Shown: piece by piece, positions 34,373 through 43,809 of the stretch
Layout: each line of letters starts with the position of its first letter
Position numbering within the stretch: position 1 is the stretch's first letter
Source: Pseudoalteromonas sp. EB27
GTDB lineage: Bacteria; Pseudomonadota; Gammaproteobacteria; Enterobacterales; Alteromonadaceae
Direction of reading: 5' to 3'
DNA length: 64,000 nucleotides
Assembly (NCBI RefSeq): GCF_001974875.1
Contig: NZ_MTQD01000011.1
Location: 62,001-126,000 of the forward strand
Translations under genes and position numbers: made by a program
The notes under the pieces: model-generated
What the model was told of the DNA's origin: nothing
Seen by the model: only the letters and a program-made list of their open reading frames with translations
The model's database searches: none

Positions 34373-37300
34373 TGAATACTACAAAGCGCCCTCAGTTAAT
34401 TTCAGTAAAAACAATATTAGCGATATTAGCCGTAAGTTGTTTTGCACTTTATGCATTATTTCCACATACCTTATTTTTTGAAGATGATGCACTTTCACAA
34501 GACTATACCTTTGAGAAGTCTTACCTTAATGCAGCGCTCAATACAGAGCCCGACAACGAAAAGCTACGCGCAAAATTAGTTGAGCTACATATAGGGCTTA
34601 GTGAGTATTCACAAGCTACTAACGAGCTTGAAAAGCTACCTAGAGGTGAGCGCAAAGCAACACTTGAAATAAAGCTGCTCTACTCATTATGGCTAGCAAG
34701 CGGTGCTAAAGTTGACGACCGCTTTGAAGAGTTATCTTTAAAAATTGGTGCTCATAAAAACTGGAACGAACAAATATTAACTATTGCAAAAGCAGTTGGG
34801 TTAAATGCAAAAGTTGCTCAGTACTATCAAAAAAATAAACAGCCTCTCCTTGCAGCCGATTACTGGTTAAGCGCAGGCGAACCAGACAAAGCATTCGCTA
34901 TTTATAAAACAAATATAAATGCTGATTTTGCAGCTAAAGCGATTGAAACTGCACTTGGTGCAAATCACCCGATACAAGCTTATGCATGGTGGAAAACCTA
35001 TGGCGACCAAGCCAATATTAAACGCACACTTTATTTGGCTAACTTAGCAGGCAATACGGAAGATGCAGCTCAAGCCATTGAAAGTTTATTAAAAGCTGAG
35101 CCAAATAACACAGAGTACTTAACACAAGCGATGCACCTGCGTTTGGCAAATGCAAATGCAAAAGGGGCAGAGCAATTACTCGCAAAGTTATTACTACAAA
35201 GCCCAGCTGACAAAGAGCTACATTTATTAAATTGGAAGATAAAGCGCTGGCAAAACAAGCCTGAAGAAGCACTTCGAGAGTTTAAATGGCTAATGTCTAA
35301 CAAAGCTGTAACTCCTGCGATGCTTACCGATAGTATTAACGATGCCACCGCTTTATATTTATACCAAGACGCTAATGATATATACGAATATAAAGCCCAA
35401 AATAGAAATCTAAAAGGTAATGGCTTTGCTAATTGGATGCAAGCTAACGAATTTATTGGTAACACAAAGCAAGAATTAAATAATATTGAACGCTTTGAGC
35501 AAATAAATGGTAAAAGTGCATTATCACAATATTGGAAAGCAAAAGTACTTCACGATACTGGTAATTTAAAAGCATTAAGGGCTTTGTGGCCTACATATAA
35601 AGGGCCTAAAAATGAAGAAGATTTACTTTGGATTGCCCGCGCATTTTGGCTAGAAGATGACTTTTCTACAGCTCTGCAAGTACTAAAAAATAAACATGAA
35701 AGTTCTGACGATGAATTTTGGAGCGCCAATATTGACATGGCAATGCGAGTTAAGGACAAAGCTCATGAGCTATATGCATTAGAGAAGTTACAAAAAATAA
35801 GTCCTTTGAGCGTAGGCGACATGCTGCACTACCAACAACTGCGCTTTGAAGGTCGGCCTCAGGAGCTTCTTGATTATTTATGGAAAAGCGACTCGCAAAC
35901 TGACCGTCAATTGATTCAAATTGCATTATTAAGCACACAAGTAAATGATGCTAAATCAGTTGCACGTATTCATGCTGAACTTGATAAACAACGATATAAT
36001 AAAGCTCTCTATCCTGCTTGGTTAATTCTTTCTAATTGGTATCAAAACCAAAGTGATTTAAATTCAGCTTATACAACTTTAAACCGCGCCGCTAAATTAA
36101 GTGAATATGACTCTGATGTTGTGCTGGCACAAGGTTGGTTAGCGCTGCAAATGCACGACACCGTGATGATCAGCCGCATTTTAGCTCGCTATTCTCAAAG
36201 CGACCCTTCCTATGCGTGGACCCAGCTATTAGCAAGCTTATCTATTCACGAAAAGTCATATAACAGTGCTTACTTTTATTTGCGTAAATTAGCCATTGCA
36301 GATCCAAGCGATTTAACAACACTGGTTAACTTAGCCGATGTAATGAAGCAACTTGGTTATTATGCAAATGCTGCTGAACTTAATCACTATTTACTGCAAC
36401 ACTTACCTAAAGATAAATATGCATACAGAGGCTTAATGTTCCGCTGGGCGGGCGCGATGGCTGTTCCTCATTTAATGCAATTAAACACAATGGAAGAACT
36501 TGCCCCCGACACTATTGGTGAGCCCCAAACAAACTGGTGGTTAGCGCGCAGGGCTGCACAAAAATTAGAGCCATGGCAAAAACTACAACTTTATATGACC
36601 AACGGCGAATTTAATAAAGCGAAACAACTATTAGCAGAAGGCTCACTAAGCAAATTAGATGAACTAAACGCCCTACTCTATCTAAAGCAGCCATACGCAA
36701 CAATGCAGCGTTGGTATGAAGAACTGACTGGTGAGCTTGACGAATCACAATTGAGCTTACTTAGAAATGCACGTGCATCCTACTTTAGGGCGCTTGAAAT
36801 TAACCTATCGCCAGAGGCTGGTTTAAACAGTAGCCAGTACGATGTAAACGTTTATTTTCCTTATGCTAATGGGCAATGGAAATTAAGTTTAAGTAATCAG
36901 CAAAATCTTGATAACAACGGATTACTGTTTGCGATAGAAGATAAAATGACATTTGGTCGTTGGTATTTTGATGCAAAAATAGATTCTCACCAAGGCAGCT
37001 TAGTTAGCCGCCAAGGTCTTAGCTTAGACTCTCGTTATCAATGGGATTCGCGTACACAGATAGGTTTAAAGCTTGAATATAATGTTGAAAACCGCCAATC
37101 AGAAGCGCTACTTAGTTATGCTCAACTAGATAAAGCCACGGCCTATGTTAACTACAACATTGATGGTAGACAAAACGTACAACTATCAGCAGCAGCGATG
37201 TCTTTTTCTCGAAGAGACGATGGCAGCTCACTCATTAATGGCCAAGAATATAATGCACGTTACCAGTACAGCATTTTAAAAGATCGCCCAATTTGGAACG

Positions 37301-37653
37301 CTTATTTTAGTGCACAATGGCAAGACTTTGAACGTGTAAATGCATTAATAAATACAGACACAAGACCTCTAAGAGTTGACCTTCAACCATTTAGGCGCTT
37401 TGCACTAGGTACCTCATTTGCCTCAACGGGTTCGTTAGAGCCGCCTTATTTAGGCGCAAACCCTTCATGGCTATTCGATATAAGTACTGGCTATCAAACA
37501 CTTAACGATACAGTAGATGTATCTGTTTCGAGTGGCGCAGGTTGGTCTGTACTAGGCGATGATTTATTTAAATTACAGCTGGGTTACCAAAGTAGTAATA
37601 AAGTGGGTAACTCAGATACACAATTACAATTAGGTTATTACGTACATTTTTAA
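34372..37653 (+). CDS. pelB: PelB: TPR scaffold and outer-membrane porin for Pel export
   Basis: This protein of 1093 residues is a little shorter than the P. aeruginosa protein (about 1190). It has an N-terminal membrane anchor at about 13-31 (TILAILAVSCFALYAL). A long helical TPR-like array follows (about 50-790), and a C-terminal beta-barrel (about 815-1093) is rich in alternating strands and ends in a typical outer-membrane aromatic residue (LGYYVHF). The barrel is the export pore for Pel, and the TPR part binds PelA and guides polymer. The start overlaps the pelA2 stop by one base and its stop is followed 14 bp later by pelC, consistent with a single pel operon. Confidence 0.9.
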   Translation: MNTTKRPQLISVKTILAILAVSCFALYALFPHTLFFEDDALSQDYTFEKSYLNAALNTEPDNEKLRAKLVELHIGLSEYSQATNELEKLPRGERKATLEIKLLYSLWLASGAKVDDRFEELSLKIGAHKNWNEQILTIAKAVGLNAKVAQYYQKNKQPLLAADYWLSAGEPDKAFAIYKTNINADFAAKAIETALGANHPIQAYAWWKTYGDQANIKRTLYLANLAGNTEDAAQAIESLLKAEPNNTEYLTQAMHLRLANANAKGAEQLLAKLLLQSPADKELHLLNWKIKRWQNKPEEALREFKWLMSNKAVTPAMLTDSINDATALYLYQDANDIYEYKAQNRNLKGNGFANWMQANEFIGNTKQELNNIERFEQINGKSALSQYWKAKVLHDTGNLKALRALWPTYKGPKNEEDLLWIARAFWLEDDFSTALQVLKNKHESSDDEFWSANIDMAMRVKDKAHELYALEKLQKISPLSVGDMLHYQQLRFEGRPQELLDYLWKSDSQTDRQLIQIALLSTQVNDAKSVARIHAELDKQRYNKALYPAWLILSNWYQNQSDLNSAYTTLNRAAKLSEYDSDVVLAQGWLALQMHDTVMISRILARYSQSDPSYAWTQLLASLSIHEKSYNSAYFYLRKLAIADPSDLTTLVNLADVMKQLGYYANAAELNHYLLQHLPKDKYAYRGLMFRWAGAMAVPHLMQLNTMEELAPDTIGEPQTNWWLARRAAQKLEPWQKLQLYMTNGEFNKAKQLLAEGSLSKLDELNALLYLKQPYATMQRWYEELTGELDESQLSLLRNARASYFRALEINLSPEAGLNSSQYDVNVYFPYANGQWKLSLSNQQNLDNNGLLFAIEDKMTFGRWYFDAKIDSHQGSLVSRQGLSLDSRYQWDSRTQIGLKLEYNVENRQSEALLSYAQLDKATAYVNYNIDGRQNVQLSAAAMSFSRRDDGSSLINGQEYNARYQYSILKDRPIWNAYFSAQWQDFERVNALINTDTRPLRVDLQPFRRFALGTSFASTGSLEPPYLGANPSWLFDISTGYQTLNDTVDVSVSSGAGWSVLGDDLFKLQLGYQSSNKVGNSDTQLQLGYYVHF

Positions 37654-37667
37654 TGTTAGGAGAGAGT

Positions 37668-38183
37668 ATGTTTCGTTTAATTATACCGTGTTTGGTATTA
37701 CTATTATCAGCATGTACCACCAGCAGAGTTGCTGATGATGTAGAGCTTAGCCCTTTAAAAACAGTGGCATTAATGCCACTTGTTAATCATGCTCAAACAC
37801 CGCTTGCAGGTGAGCGTGCTGAAGATATTTTAGCCAGTATTTGGCAACAAAATAAATTACCAACTCTTATACGTGCACCTCGCGTTAACACCAAAGAGCT
37901 TCCACCGCTGGACGATCAATACCGCTTAGACAATGCTATGCAGTGGTTAAACACTCAACAAGCTGACTATGTATTAACAGGCAGTATTGAAGAGTGGCGC
38001 TATAAAGCTGGCCTTGATGGCGAACCCGTTGTTGCACTTACATTATCACTCACTGTAACTGGACAAACAACACCGATTTGGACCGGTACTATTGCTAAAA
38101 GTGGTTGGGGCCGCGATAGCATTGCAGCAACAGCACAAGATGTGATTGCCGATTTAATTTCTTATATAGAGGTTAGTGAGTGA
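37668..38183 (+). CDS. pelC: PelC: outer-membrane lipoprotein of Pel export
   Basis: This 171-residue lipoprotein has lipobox LLLSAC with lipidated C16. The length is nearly that of P. aeruginosa PelC (172). PelC forms a ring at the periplasmic face of the outer membrane that funnels Pel toward the PelB barrel. The start was taken as the ATG at 37668, with AGGAGAG just upstream; an in-frame ATG five codons earlier overlaps the pelB stop but would spoil the signal peptide. The stop overlaps the pelD GTG start (GTGA). Confidence 0.9.
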   Translation: MFRLIIPCLVLLLSACTTSRVADDVELSPLKTVALMPLVNHAQTPLAGERAEDILASIWQQNKLPTLIRAPRVNTKELPPLDDQYRLDNAMQWLNTQQADYVLTGSIEEWRYKAGLDGEPVVALTLSLTVTGQTTPIWTGTIAKSGWGRDSIAATAQDVIADLISYIEVSE

Positions 38184-39478
38184 AAACACATTTCCTTAGA
38201 CCAAGAGACGTTCCTGAGCTACAAATATGGGCTGAGGTATTTATATTTACCGCGCTTGCTTTAGGGCTGCCTGTATTATTTAACGCAGAGGACCCATTTT
38301 GGACTGAGGGAGGGTTTTCGTGGCCTGTACTTGGCCCACTTTTAGTTTCTCTACGTTATGGCTTTTCAAAAGGCTTTATTAGTATTTTATGTTTGCTTGT
38401 TGGCCAACTTTTTTTACTTCAAACAAATATTTTATCACCACAAAGCGACTTCAATATTAACGCTATGATTGGCTACATTATTGTAATTATGATCACAGGT
38501 GAATTTAGGGATGTGTGGGAGCGCACTAATCAACAACAAAGTATTCAGCTTGAGTACGTAACCGACCGCCTTGAAACATTTACTCGTCAGTATCACTTAA
38601 TTAATTCATCTCACGATAGAATAGAGCAAATGTTAGCTGGCCATACGTTAAGTTTGCGTGAATCGCTACAAGCAGTAAGAACCTCTATCGGGCTATTAAA
38701 AGAAAGAAGACTTGATAGCGCAGCGCAAAAAATAATCGACCTGTTCGTTGAATATGGTTTATTAGAAAGAGCGGGTTTATATAAAGTTGAAAATGACACT
38801 GTTTTAGAGCCACCACTTGCCTCTATTGGCAAAATGAGTCAAATAGCTGAAAACGATCCTCTTATATTAGCGATGATTGAAGAAAAAGAATTAGTATCAG
38901 TAAAAGACGCAAAAATGGCATCAGGTATAAGTAAATACCATATGGCGATTCCACTTATCGACGTAAATAACACAATTTATGGCGCTATTTTAGTTGAAAG
39001 AGTACAATTTTTTGCACTTAAAAATACCACTCTTACACTACTTGCAGTTATGGCTGGGCATATTGGCGACCTACTGCGCCATGAAATAACAAACCCAGTA
39101 ATGACTTATGAAGAGTATCCATACTTTATTCGCCAAGTTAAACGTGCGAATAAAGAAGCAAAACGATACAACATTCCATCGCAGCTACTAAAAATAAAAG
39201 CTAATAATATTACTGATAAATCCACTCAACTTATGAGTTATTTAAGTGAAGCCCGTCGTGGTTTAGACATTTATTTGTACGATAATCAAAATCAGGTATT
39301 ACTGCTATTGATGCCATTAGCTGATGAACTTGAAAAAGCAGGGTTTATCGCCCGAATGAACACTTGGTGTAAAGAGCGCACTGGTAGCACTTTAGCTGAG
39401 CTTGATATTGTTATTGAGCAGCAACTTGCACTACCTATAAGCTCAGATGACATAAAGAGATTGGTTTCACTTTCATGA
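38180..39478 (+). CDS. pelD: PelD: c-di-GMP receptor controlling Pel synthesis
   Basis: This 432-residue inner-membrane protein has hydrophobic helices at about 15-110 and a coiled linker. A GAF domain (about 150-300) and a degenerate GGDEF domain (about 310-430) without the catalytic signature follow. The c-di-GMP-binding inhibitory-type site RxxD is present as R360-G-L-D363, preceded by R359. In P. aeruginosa the equivalent R367/D370 is required for c-di-GMP binding and Pel production. It starts with GTG overlapping the pelC stop, and its own stop overlaps pelE (ATGA). This is the point where the operon should sense c-di-GMP. Confidence 0.9.
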   Translation: MKTHFLRPRDVPELQIWAEVFIFTALALGLPVLFNAEDPFWTEGGFSWPVLGPLLVSLRYGFSKGFISILCLLVGQLFLLQTNILSPQSDFNINAMIGYIIVIMITGEFRDVWERTNQQQSIQLEYVTDRLETFTRQYHLINSSHDRIEQMLAGHTLSLRESLQAVRTSIGLLKERRLDSAAQKIIDLFVEYGLLERAGLYKVENDTVLEPPLASIGKMSQIAENDPLILAMIEEKELVSVKDAKMASGISKYHMAIPLIDVNNTIYGAILVERVQFFALKNTTLTLLAVMAGHIGDLLRHEITNPVMTYEEYPYFIRQVKRANKEAKRYNIPSQLLKIKANNITDKSTQLMSYLSEARRGLDIYLYDNQNQVLLLLMPLADELEKAGFIARMNTWCKERTGSTLAELDIVIEQQLALPISSDDIKRLVSLS

Positions 39479-40458
39479 TTATAATTATTGTAGCGGCTAT
39501 ATTAGGGTTTATTTGTCAGTACTTTGCACTAATAGAAGTACTGGAAACACCTAATTGGTTTTTAGCTATATTATTGCATGCTATTGCTAGCATCTTTTTT
39601 GCTATTGTTAGTTATGTTTTTATACCTAAAAAATACAAAACGACTCCTTATAGCTCTTTGCTACTCATGTTTTTATTATTGCTTACATTACCAGTACTTG
39701 GAATTATAGGTGTTGTAGTAGCACTTACATTTGCTCTTTGTAAACCTCTCAAGAATGACGAGATAGAAATAGAGGAGCATAAAATACCTGAGCTTCCTTT
39801 TGAAGCCAGAGCAATATCAGCAAATCCAACCTATTCAATTGGCGGACTTAAAGCAATTTTGAAGCACGCTAATGAGCCAAACAAGCGTTTAAGTGCTGTA
39901 ATGGCGGCTCGTCACATGAGTGACTCACAAGCTATTCCTATTTTAAAGCTAGCACTTAAAGATTTAGAAGATGATATTCGACTACTCGCCTACTCAACCC
40001 TTGATGGTAAAGAAACCAAACTTAACGAAAAAATCAGTTTGTACCAGCAAGAAATAGCCATTACGACTAAGCAGCCAAAGTTAAGTAATTTACAAAAACA
40101 ACTAGCCGAACTTTATTGGGAACTTAGCTACTTAGGTTTAGCACAAGGTGCGCTTCGTGAATACGTTTTAGAAAAAGCCGAAGCACTTGCACAGCAAAGT
40201 ATTGAGCACGTAAAAACACCTGCAACCTTTATATTTTTAGGGCGTATATCTTTAGCCTTAAACAAATACGAAATAGCCCATGAGTACCTACTCAAAGCAA
40301 CTGAGTCGGGCATGGCAAGGCGTCATGTTCTCCCTTATAAAGCCGAAGTTGCCTTTTGTATGAACAAGTTTGACGACTGTAAACGCTACTTAAAAGAACT
40401 CCCAGAACAACCTAAGGGCAGTGAATTACGTCATTTACAGGAGTATTGGCATGAGTAA
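39475..40458 (+). CDS. pelE: PelE: inner-membrane TPR component of Pel synthase
   Basis: This 327-residue protein has two or three hydrophobic helices near the N-terminus (about 2-20, 27-48 and 62-84) and a cytoplasmic helical TPR-like region (about 110-327). Length agrees with P. aeruginosa PelE (329). PelE joins PelD, PelF and PelG in the inner-membrane synthase complex. Start and stop both overlap neighbours (pelD by four bases, pelF by eight), as expected for co-translated complex subunits. Confidence 0.88.
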   Translation: MIIIIVAAILGFICQYFALIEVLETPNWFLAILLHAIASIFFAIVSYVFIPKKYKTTPYSSLLLMFLLLLTLPVLGIIGVVVALTFALCKPLKNDEIEIEEHKIPELPFEARAISANPTYSIGGLKAILKHANEPNKRLSAVMAARHMSDSQAIPILKLALKDLEDDIRLLAYSTLDGKETKLNEKISLYQQEIAITTKQPKLSNLQKQLAELYWELSYLGLAQGALREYVLEKAEALAQQSIEHVKTPATFIFLGRISLALNKYEIAHEYLLKATESGMARRHVLPYKAEVAFCMNKFDDCKRYLKELPEQPKGSELRHLQEYWHE

Positions 40459-41968
40459 CAAAAATGCAGACATTTTACTGCTTTTAGAAGGCACTTACCC
40501 TTATGTGCGTGGTGGCGTATCTAGCTGGGTTCATCAAATAATTGAAGGGTTACCTCATTATAACTTTGAGCTTGTTTTTATAGGTGGAGCACCAGAGCAT
40601 TATGGCGAGATTCAATATACTTTGCCTAAAAATGTTACCAAGCTGCATGTACATTATTTAGTGGAAAATGACACTTCTGAAATAAAAGCTAAGCATGGCG
40701 TTAAATATAAAAAAGAGCTCTTTGATTTTTGGCAGCAACTACAAAATTATTTTAGAGATTGTGATGAGCCCATCCCAACTGAGTTATTAAAGTTTGCATT
40801 TGAGACTTTGGCTAAAAAAGACGGTATTAACGAAGCCGACTTTTTATATAGTGAATCATCGTGGCAAGTACTCACTAATTATTATTCAACTTTTTGTGAT
40901 GAATCTTCTTTTATTGACTTTTTTTGGTCATATCGCAATTTATATAAACCGCTATTTAAAATAGCCGAAATTGCACGAGGGCTTCCTAAAGTTAAACTTA
41001 TTCACTCAATATCTACCGGGTATGCGGGTATTTTAGGATCCGGCGCCAGTGTAATAAGTAATACTCCCTTTTTGTTGACCGAGCATGGTATTTACACCAA
41101 AGAGAGAAAAATAGATCTTATTCAAGCCAGTTGGATCAAAGAGTCAGAACAAAGCCTAGGTAAAAACTTAAATACCGAGATGGGCTTTATTCGCCGTATG
41201 TGGATCAGCTTTTTTGAGCAAATTGGCCGAACAACATACCAAGAAGCAGATAAGATCATTTCGCTATACGACGGTAACAGGCAGCGCCAAATAAAGGATG
41301 GTGCAGCGCCAGAAAAAGCATTTGTTGTACCTAATGGAATTAAAACAGTGCGCTTTATTGAAGCGCTTGAGCAGCGTCCAAAACAGATACCACCAGTTGT
41401 TGGATTAATTGGACGTGTAGTGCCTATAAAAGATATTAAAACCTTTATACGTGCGATTAAAGAGGCGCAATCGATGCTGCCTGAAGTAGAAGGCTGGATC
41501 ATCGGCCCTTATGAAGAAGATCCGCAATATTACAAAGAGTGTGAACTACTTGTAGGCAGTCTTGATTTACAAAGCAGTGTAAAGTTTTTAGGTATGCAAG
41601 ATATTACCAAAATTTTGCCTAAGCTCGGAATTGTAGCTTTAACCTCGATTTCCGAAGCGCAGCCTTTAGTACTTTTAGAAGCAATGGCGGCCGGTGTGCC
41701 TGTACTTGCTAGTGATGTTGGCTCGTGCCGCGAAATAATCGAAGGCGGAACCGATGAAGATAAAGCATTAGGTAAAGCCGGTGAAGTTGTCTCAATTGCT
41801 TCACCTAGCGAAACAGCACAACAAATATCAAACATGCTAACAAATGAGCAAGTTTGGCTTGAGTATCAAAAAAGTGGTTTAGACCGCGTACAAAAATTTT
41901 ATGACGAGAGCCACATGTTTGCCCGTTACGATAAACTTTATAAGGATACAATGGCATGGCCGGAATAG
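40451..41968 (+). CDS. pelF: PelF: cytoplasmic GT4 glycosyltransferase polymerising Pel
   Basis: This 505-residue GT4-family retaining glycosyltransferase (507 in P. aeruginosa) has an N-terminal segment LLLEGTYPYVRGGVSSWVHQ that is distinctive for PelF. The C-terminal nucleotide-sugar site has the E-x7-E motif in SISEAQPLVLLEAMAAGVP. It polymerises amino-sugar nucleotides on the cytoplasmic side. The start was set at the ATG at 40451 (CAGGAG upstream), overlapping the pelE stop; an upstream in-frame ATG lies deep inside pelE. Its end overlaps pelG by 13 bases. Confidence 0.94.
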   Translation: MSNKNADILLLLEGTYPYVRGGVSSWVHQIIEGLPHYNFELVFIGGAPEHYGEIQYTLPKNVTKLHVHYLVENDTSEIKAKHGVKYKKELFDFWQQLQNYFRDCDEPIPTELLKFAFETLAKKDGINEADFLYSESSWQVLTNYYSTFCDESSFIDFFWSYRNLYKPLFKIAEIARGLPKVKLIHSISTGYAGILGSGASVISNTPFLLTEHGIYTKERKIDLIQASWIKESEQSLGKNLNTEMGFIRRMWISFFEQIGRTTYQEADKIISLYDGNRQRQIKDGAAPEKAFVVPNGIKTVRFIEALEQRPKQIPPVVGLIGRVVPIKDIKTFIRAIKEAQSMLPEVEGWIIGPYEEDPQYYKECELLVGSLDLQSSVKFLGMQDITKILPKLGIVALTSISEAQPLVLLEAMAAGVPVLASDVGSCREIIEGGTDEDKALGKAGEVVSIASPSETAQQISNMLTNEQVWLEYQKSGLDRVQKFYDESHMFARYDKLYKDTMAWPE

Positions 41969-43320
41969 GTTTTGAGATACGAAAAATTCTCAAAAAAAAT
42001 ACCCTGCTCTCAGTTTTTGAAGCATACGGCTACGCGGGCTTAATAGGCTCAGGTCCTTGGCTGCTCTCTATTGTAGCGTTAATGCTAATTGGTATTTTAA
42101 GTTTAGGCGTTGTATTACCTAAAGTACTTATTATTCAGTTTTTAACGCTTGTTACCTACATGATGGCAGCTTCACTTATTTTAACGGGTGGCTTGCAGTT
42201 ATTATTAACTCGATTTATTGCTGATTTGTTTTTTCAAAAAGAAGAGGCAAAAGTACTTCCTAATTTACTTGGTGCGCAACTTATAACAACAATAGCCGCA
42301 TTATTGGTGGGCTTGGCTGTATGGCCTATGCTCCCTATACCCGTTGTTACTAAGATTATAATTTTAGGTGCCTTTGTAAGCTTATGTAATCAGTGGCTTG
42401 GCGCTATTTTTCTATCGGGTATGAAAGAATACCGGTTGATTTTGATTACCATGCTAAGTGGTTATGCCTTTATGGTACTGCTTGCATATTTATTAAGAGA
42501 CTGGCAGTTAGACGGCTTGTTTTTTGCATTTTTCGCTGGCGAAGCACTGCTCTTTTTTAGCTTTTTATTTATGATTATTCGCCGCTACCCTGGTGAAAAA
42601 CTTATAAGCTTTGACTTTTTAAGCAATAAAAAAGTGTATTACAGCCTGTTCTTTTGTGGTCTGTTTTACAATATTGGCGTGTGGGCTGATAAAATCATTT
42701 TTTGGTATTCTCCAAGCACATCAATCCAAATTATTGGCACGTTAAGAGCCAGCCCAATTTATGACTTACCTATATTTTTGGCCTATTTATCTATTATTCC
42801 TGGTATGGCAGTATTTTTAGTAAAAATGGAAACCGACTTTGTAGAAGAGTACGACCGTTTTTACACCGCTATTCGTGGTGGCTCATCTCTTGAAGAGATA
42901 TACATATTAAAAGACAGTATGATCCAGACTGCGCGTGCTGGTTTATACGATATATTTAAAATTCAGGGTATTACCGTTGCCTGCTTATTATTATGGGGTG
43001 AGCAAATACTTACCTTTATTGGTATTGATCCAAACTACAAAACGCTGTTATTTATTGATGTAGTAGGTGTAGGGGTGCAAGTTATATTTTTGTCTATTTT
43101 GAATATTTTGTTTTATTTAGATAAACGCTCAACAGTCCTATTTTTAGCTGGACTATTTTTGGTAATAAATGTGGTTTTAACTTTGCTATCAATAGCTTTT
43201 GGGCCGCAGTTCTATGGATATGGCTTTGCATTAGCAACCATTATTACCTCGGTAGTAGGGTTATTCTGGCTTTCAAAGCAATTTGAAGATTTAGAATATG
43301 AAACGTTTATGCTGCAATAG
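41956..43320 (+). CDS. pelG: PelG: inner-membrane Pel transporter
   Basis: A 454-residue MATE/Wzx-like membrane protein with about 12 helices (456 residues in P. aeruginosa). It opens with the PelG-typical MAGIGFEIRKIL followed by YAGLIGSGPWLLS, and has the conserved stretch FYNIGVWADKIIFW near residue 240. It moves Pel across the inner membrane together with PelD and PelE. It is the last gene of the pelA1A2BCDEFG run. No strong terminator follows, so transcription may run into the small gene 81 bp downstream. Confidence 0.93.
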   Translation: MAGIGFEIRKILKKNTLLSVFEAYGYAGLIGSGPWLLSIVALMLIGILSLGVVLPKVLIIQFLTLVTYMMAASLILTGGLQLLLTRFIADLFFQKEEAKVLPNLLGAQLITTIAALLVGLAVWPMLPIPVVTKIIILGAFVSLCNQWLGAIFLSGMKEYRLILITMLSGYAFMVLLAYLLRDWQLDGLFFAFFAGEALLFFSFLFMIIRRYPGEKLISFDFLSNKKVYYSLFFCGLFYNIGVWADKIIFWYSPSTSIQIIGTLRASPIYDLPIFLAYLSIIPGMAVFLVKMETDFVEEYDRFYTAIRGGSSLEEIYILKDSMIQTARAGLYDIFKIQGITVACLLLWGEQILTFIGIDPNYKTLLFIDVVGVGVQVIFLSILNILFYLDKRSTVLFLAGLFLVINVVLTLLSIAFGPQFYGYGFALATIITSVVGLFWLSKQFEDLEYETFMLQ

Positions 43321-43401
43321 ACTATTTAAAACTCAATAGAAAATACATTATTTACCAAAAACTACACGCGTAGAGCTCTTTTATGACTAACGGAGAATAA
43401 T

Positions 43402-43710
43402 ATGGAAGTAGACTATTTAAATTATTCACTGCAAGAGCTACATGAAGCTTGGATAACAATTGATGATTACGCTTACCCAGAGCGTGCGATCAAGGTTTAT
43501 CAGCTTTTGAAAAATGCTGAGGCTAAAGCGACAGAAGATAATTCTTCCAGTGCATCTTTTACGTGGGTCGCGTCCGTGCTACGTAATTTCAGTAGGCCTA
43601 GATTATATAACCCAAGCTTTAGCGATATATTACTGGAAGAAAGTAGTGCAACGATGAAAGAGCAACGTGTGATAAAACTCATCGCAAAAAGAGAAAGTAT
43701 TGACCACTAG
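43402..43710 (+). CDS. Hypothetical protein downstream of pelG
   Basis: This 102-residue soluble, helical-looking protein has no signal peptide or membrane helix. GGAG lies 7 bases before the ATG, so translation is credible. Its opening, LQELHEAWITIDDYAYPERAIKVYQLL, resembles a short helical motif with a YPER core seen at the N-termini of some membrane proteins; that is only a resemblance. It follows pelG by 81 bp without a clear terminator and could be part of the same transcript. I do not recognise a family and assign no function. Confidence 0.65.
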   Translation: MEVDYLNYSLQELHEAWITIDDYAYPERAIKVYQLLKNAEAKATEDNSSSASFTWVASVLRNFSRPRLYNPSFSDILLEESSATMKEQRVIKLIAKRESIDH

Positions 43711-43809
43711 CAAGTGCTCAATACTTTTAAATAAAGTGAAGCTCAACACTATCCATTAGTCTGCACTTGCATAATCCCTGTGTAACTAAAAATAGTTAAG
43801 TTGATGTAA

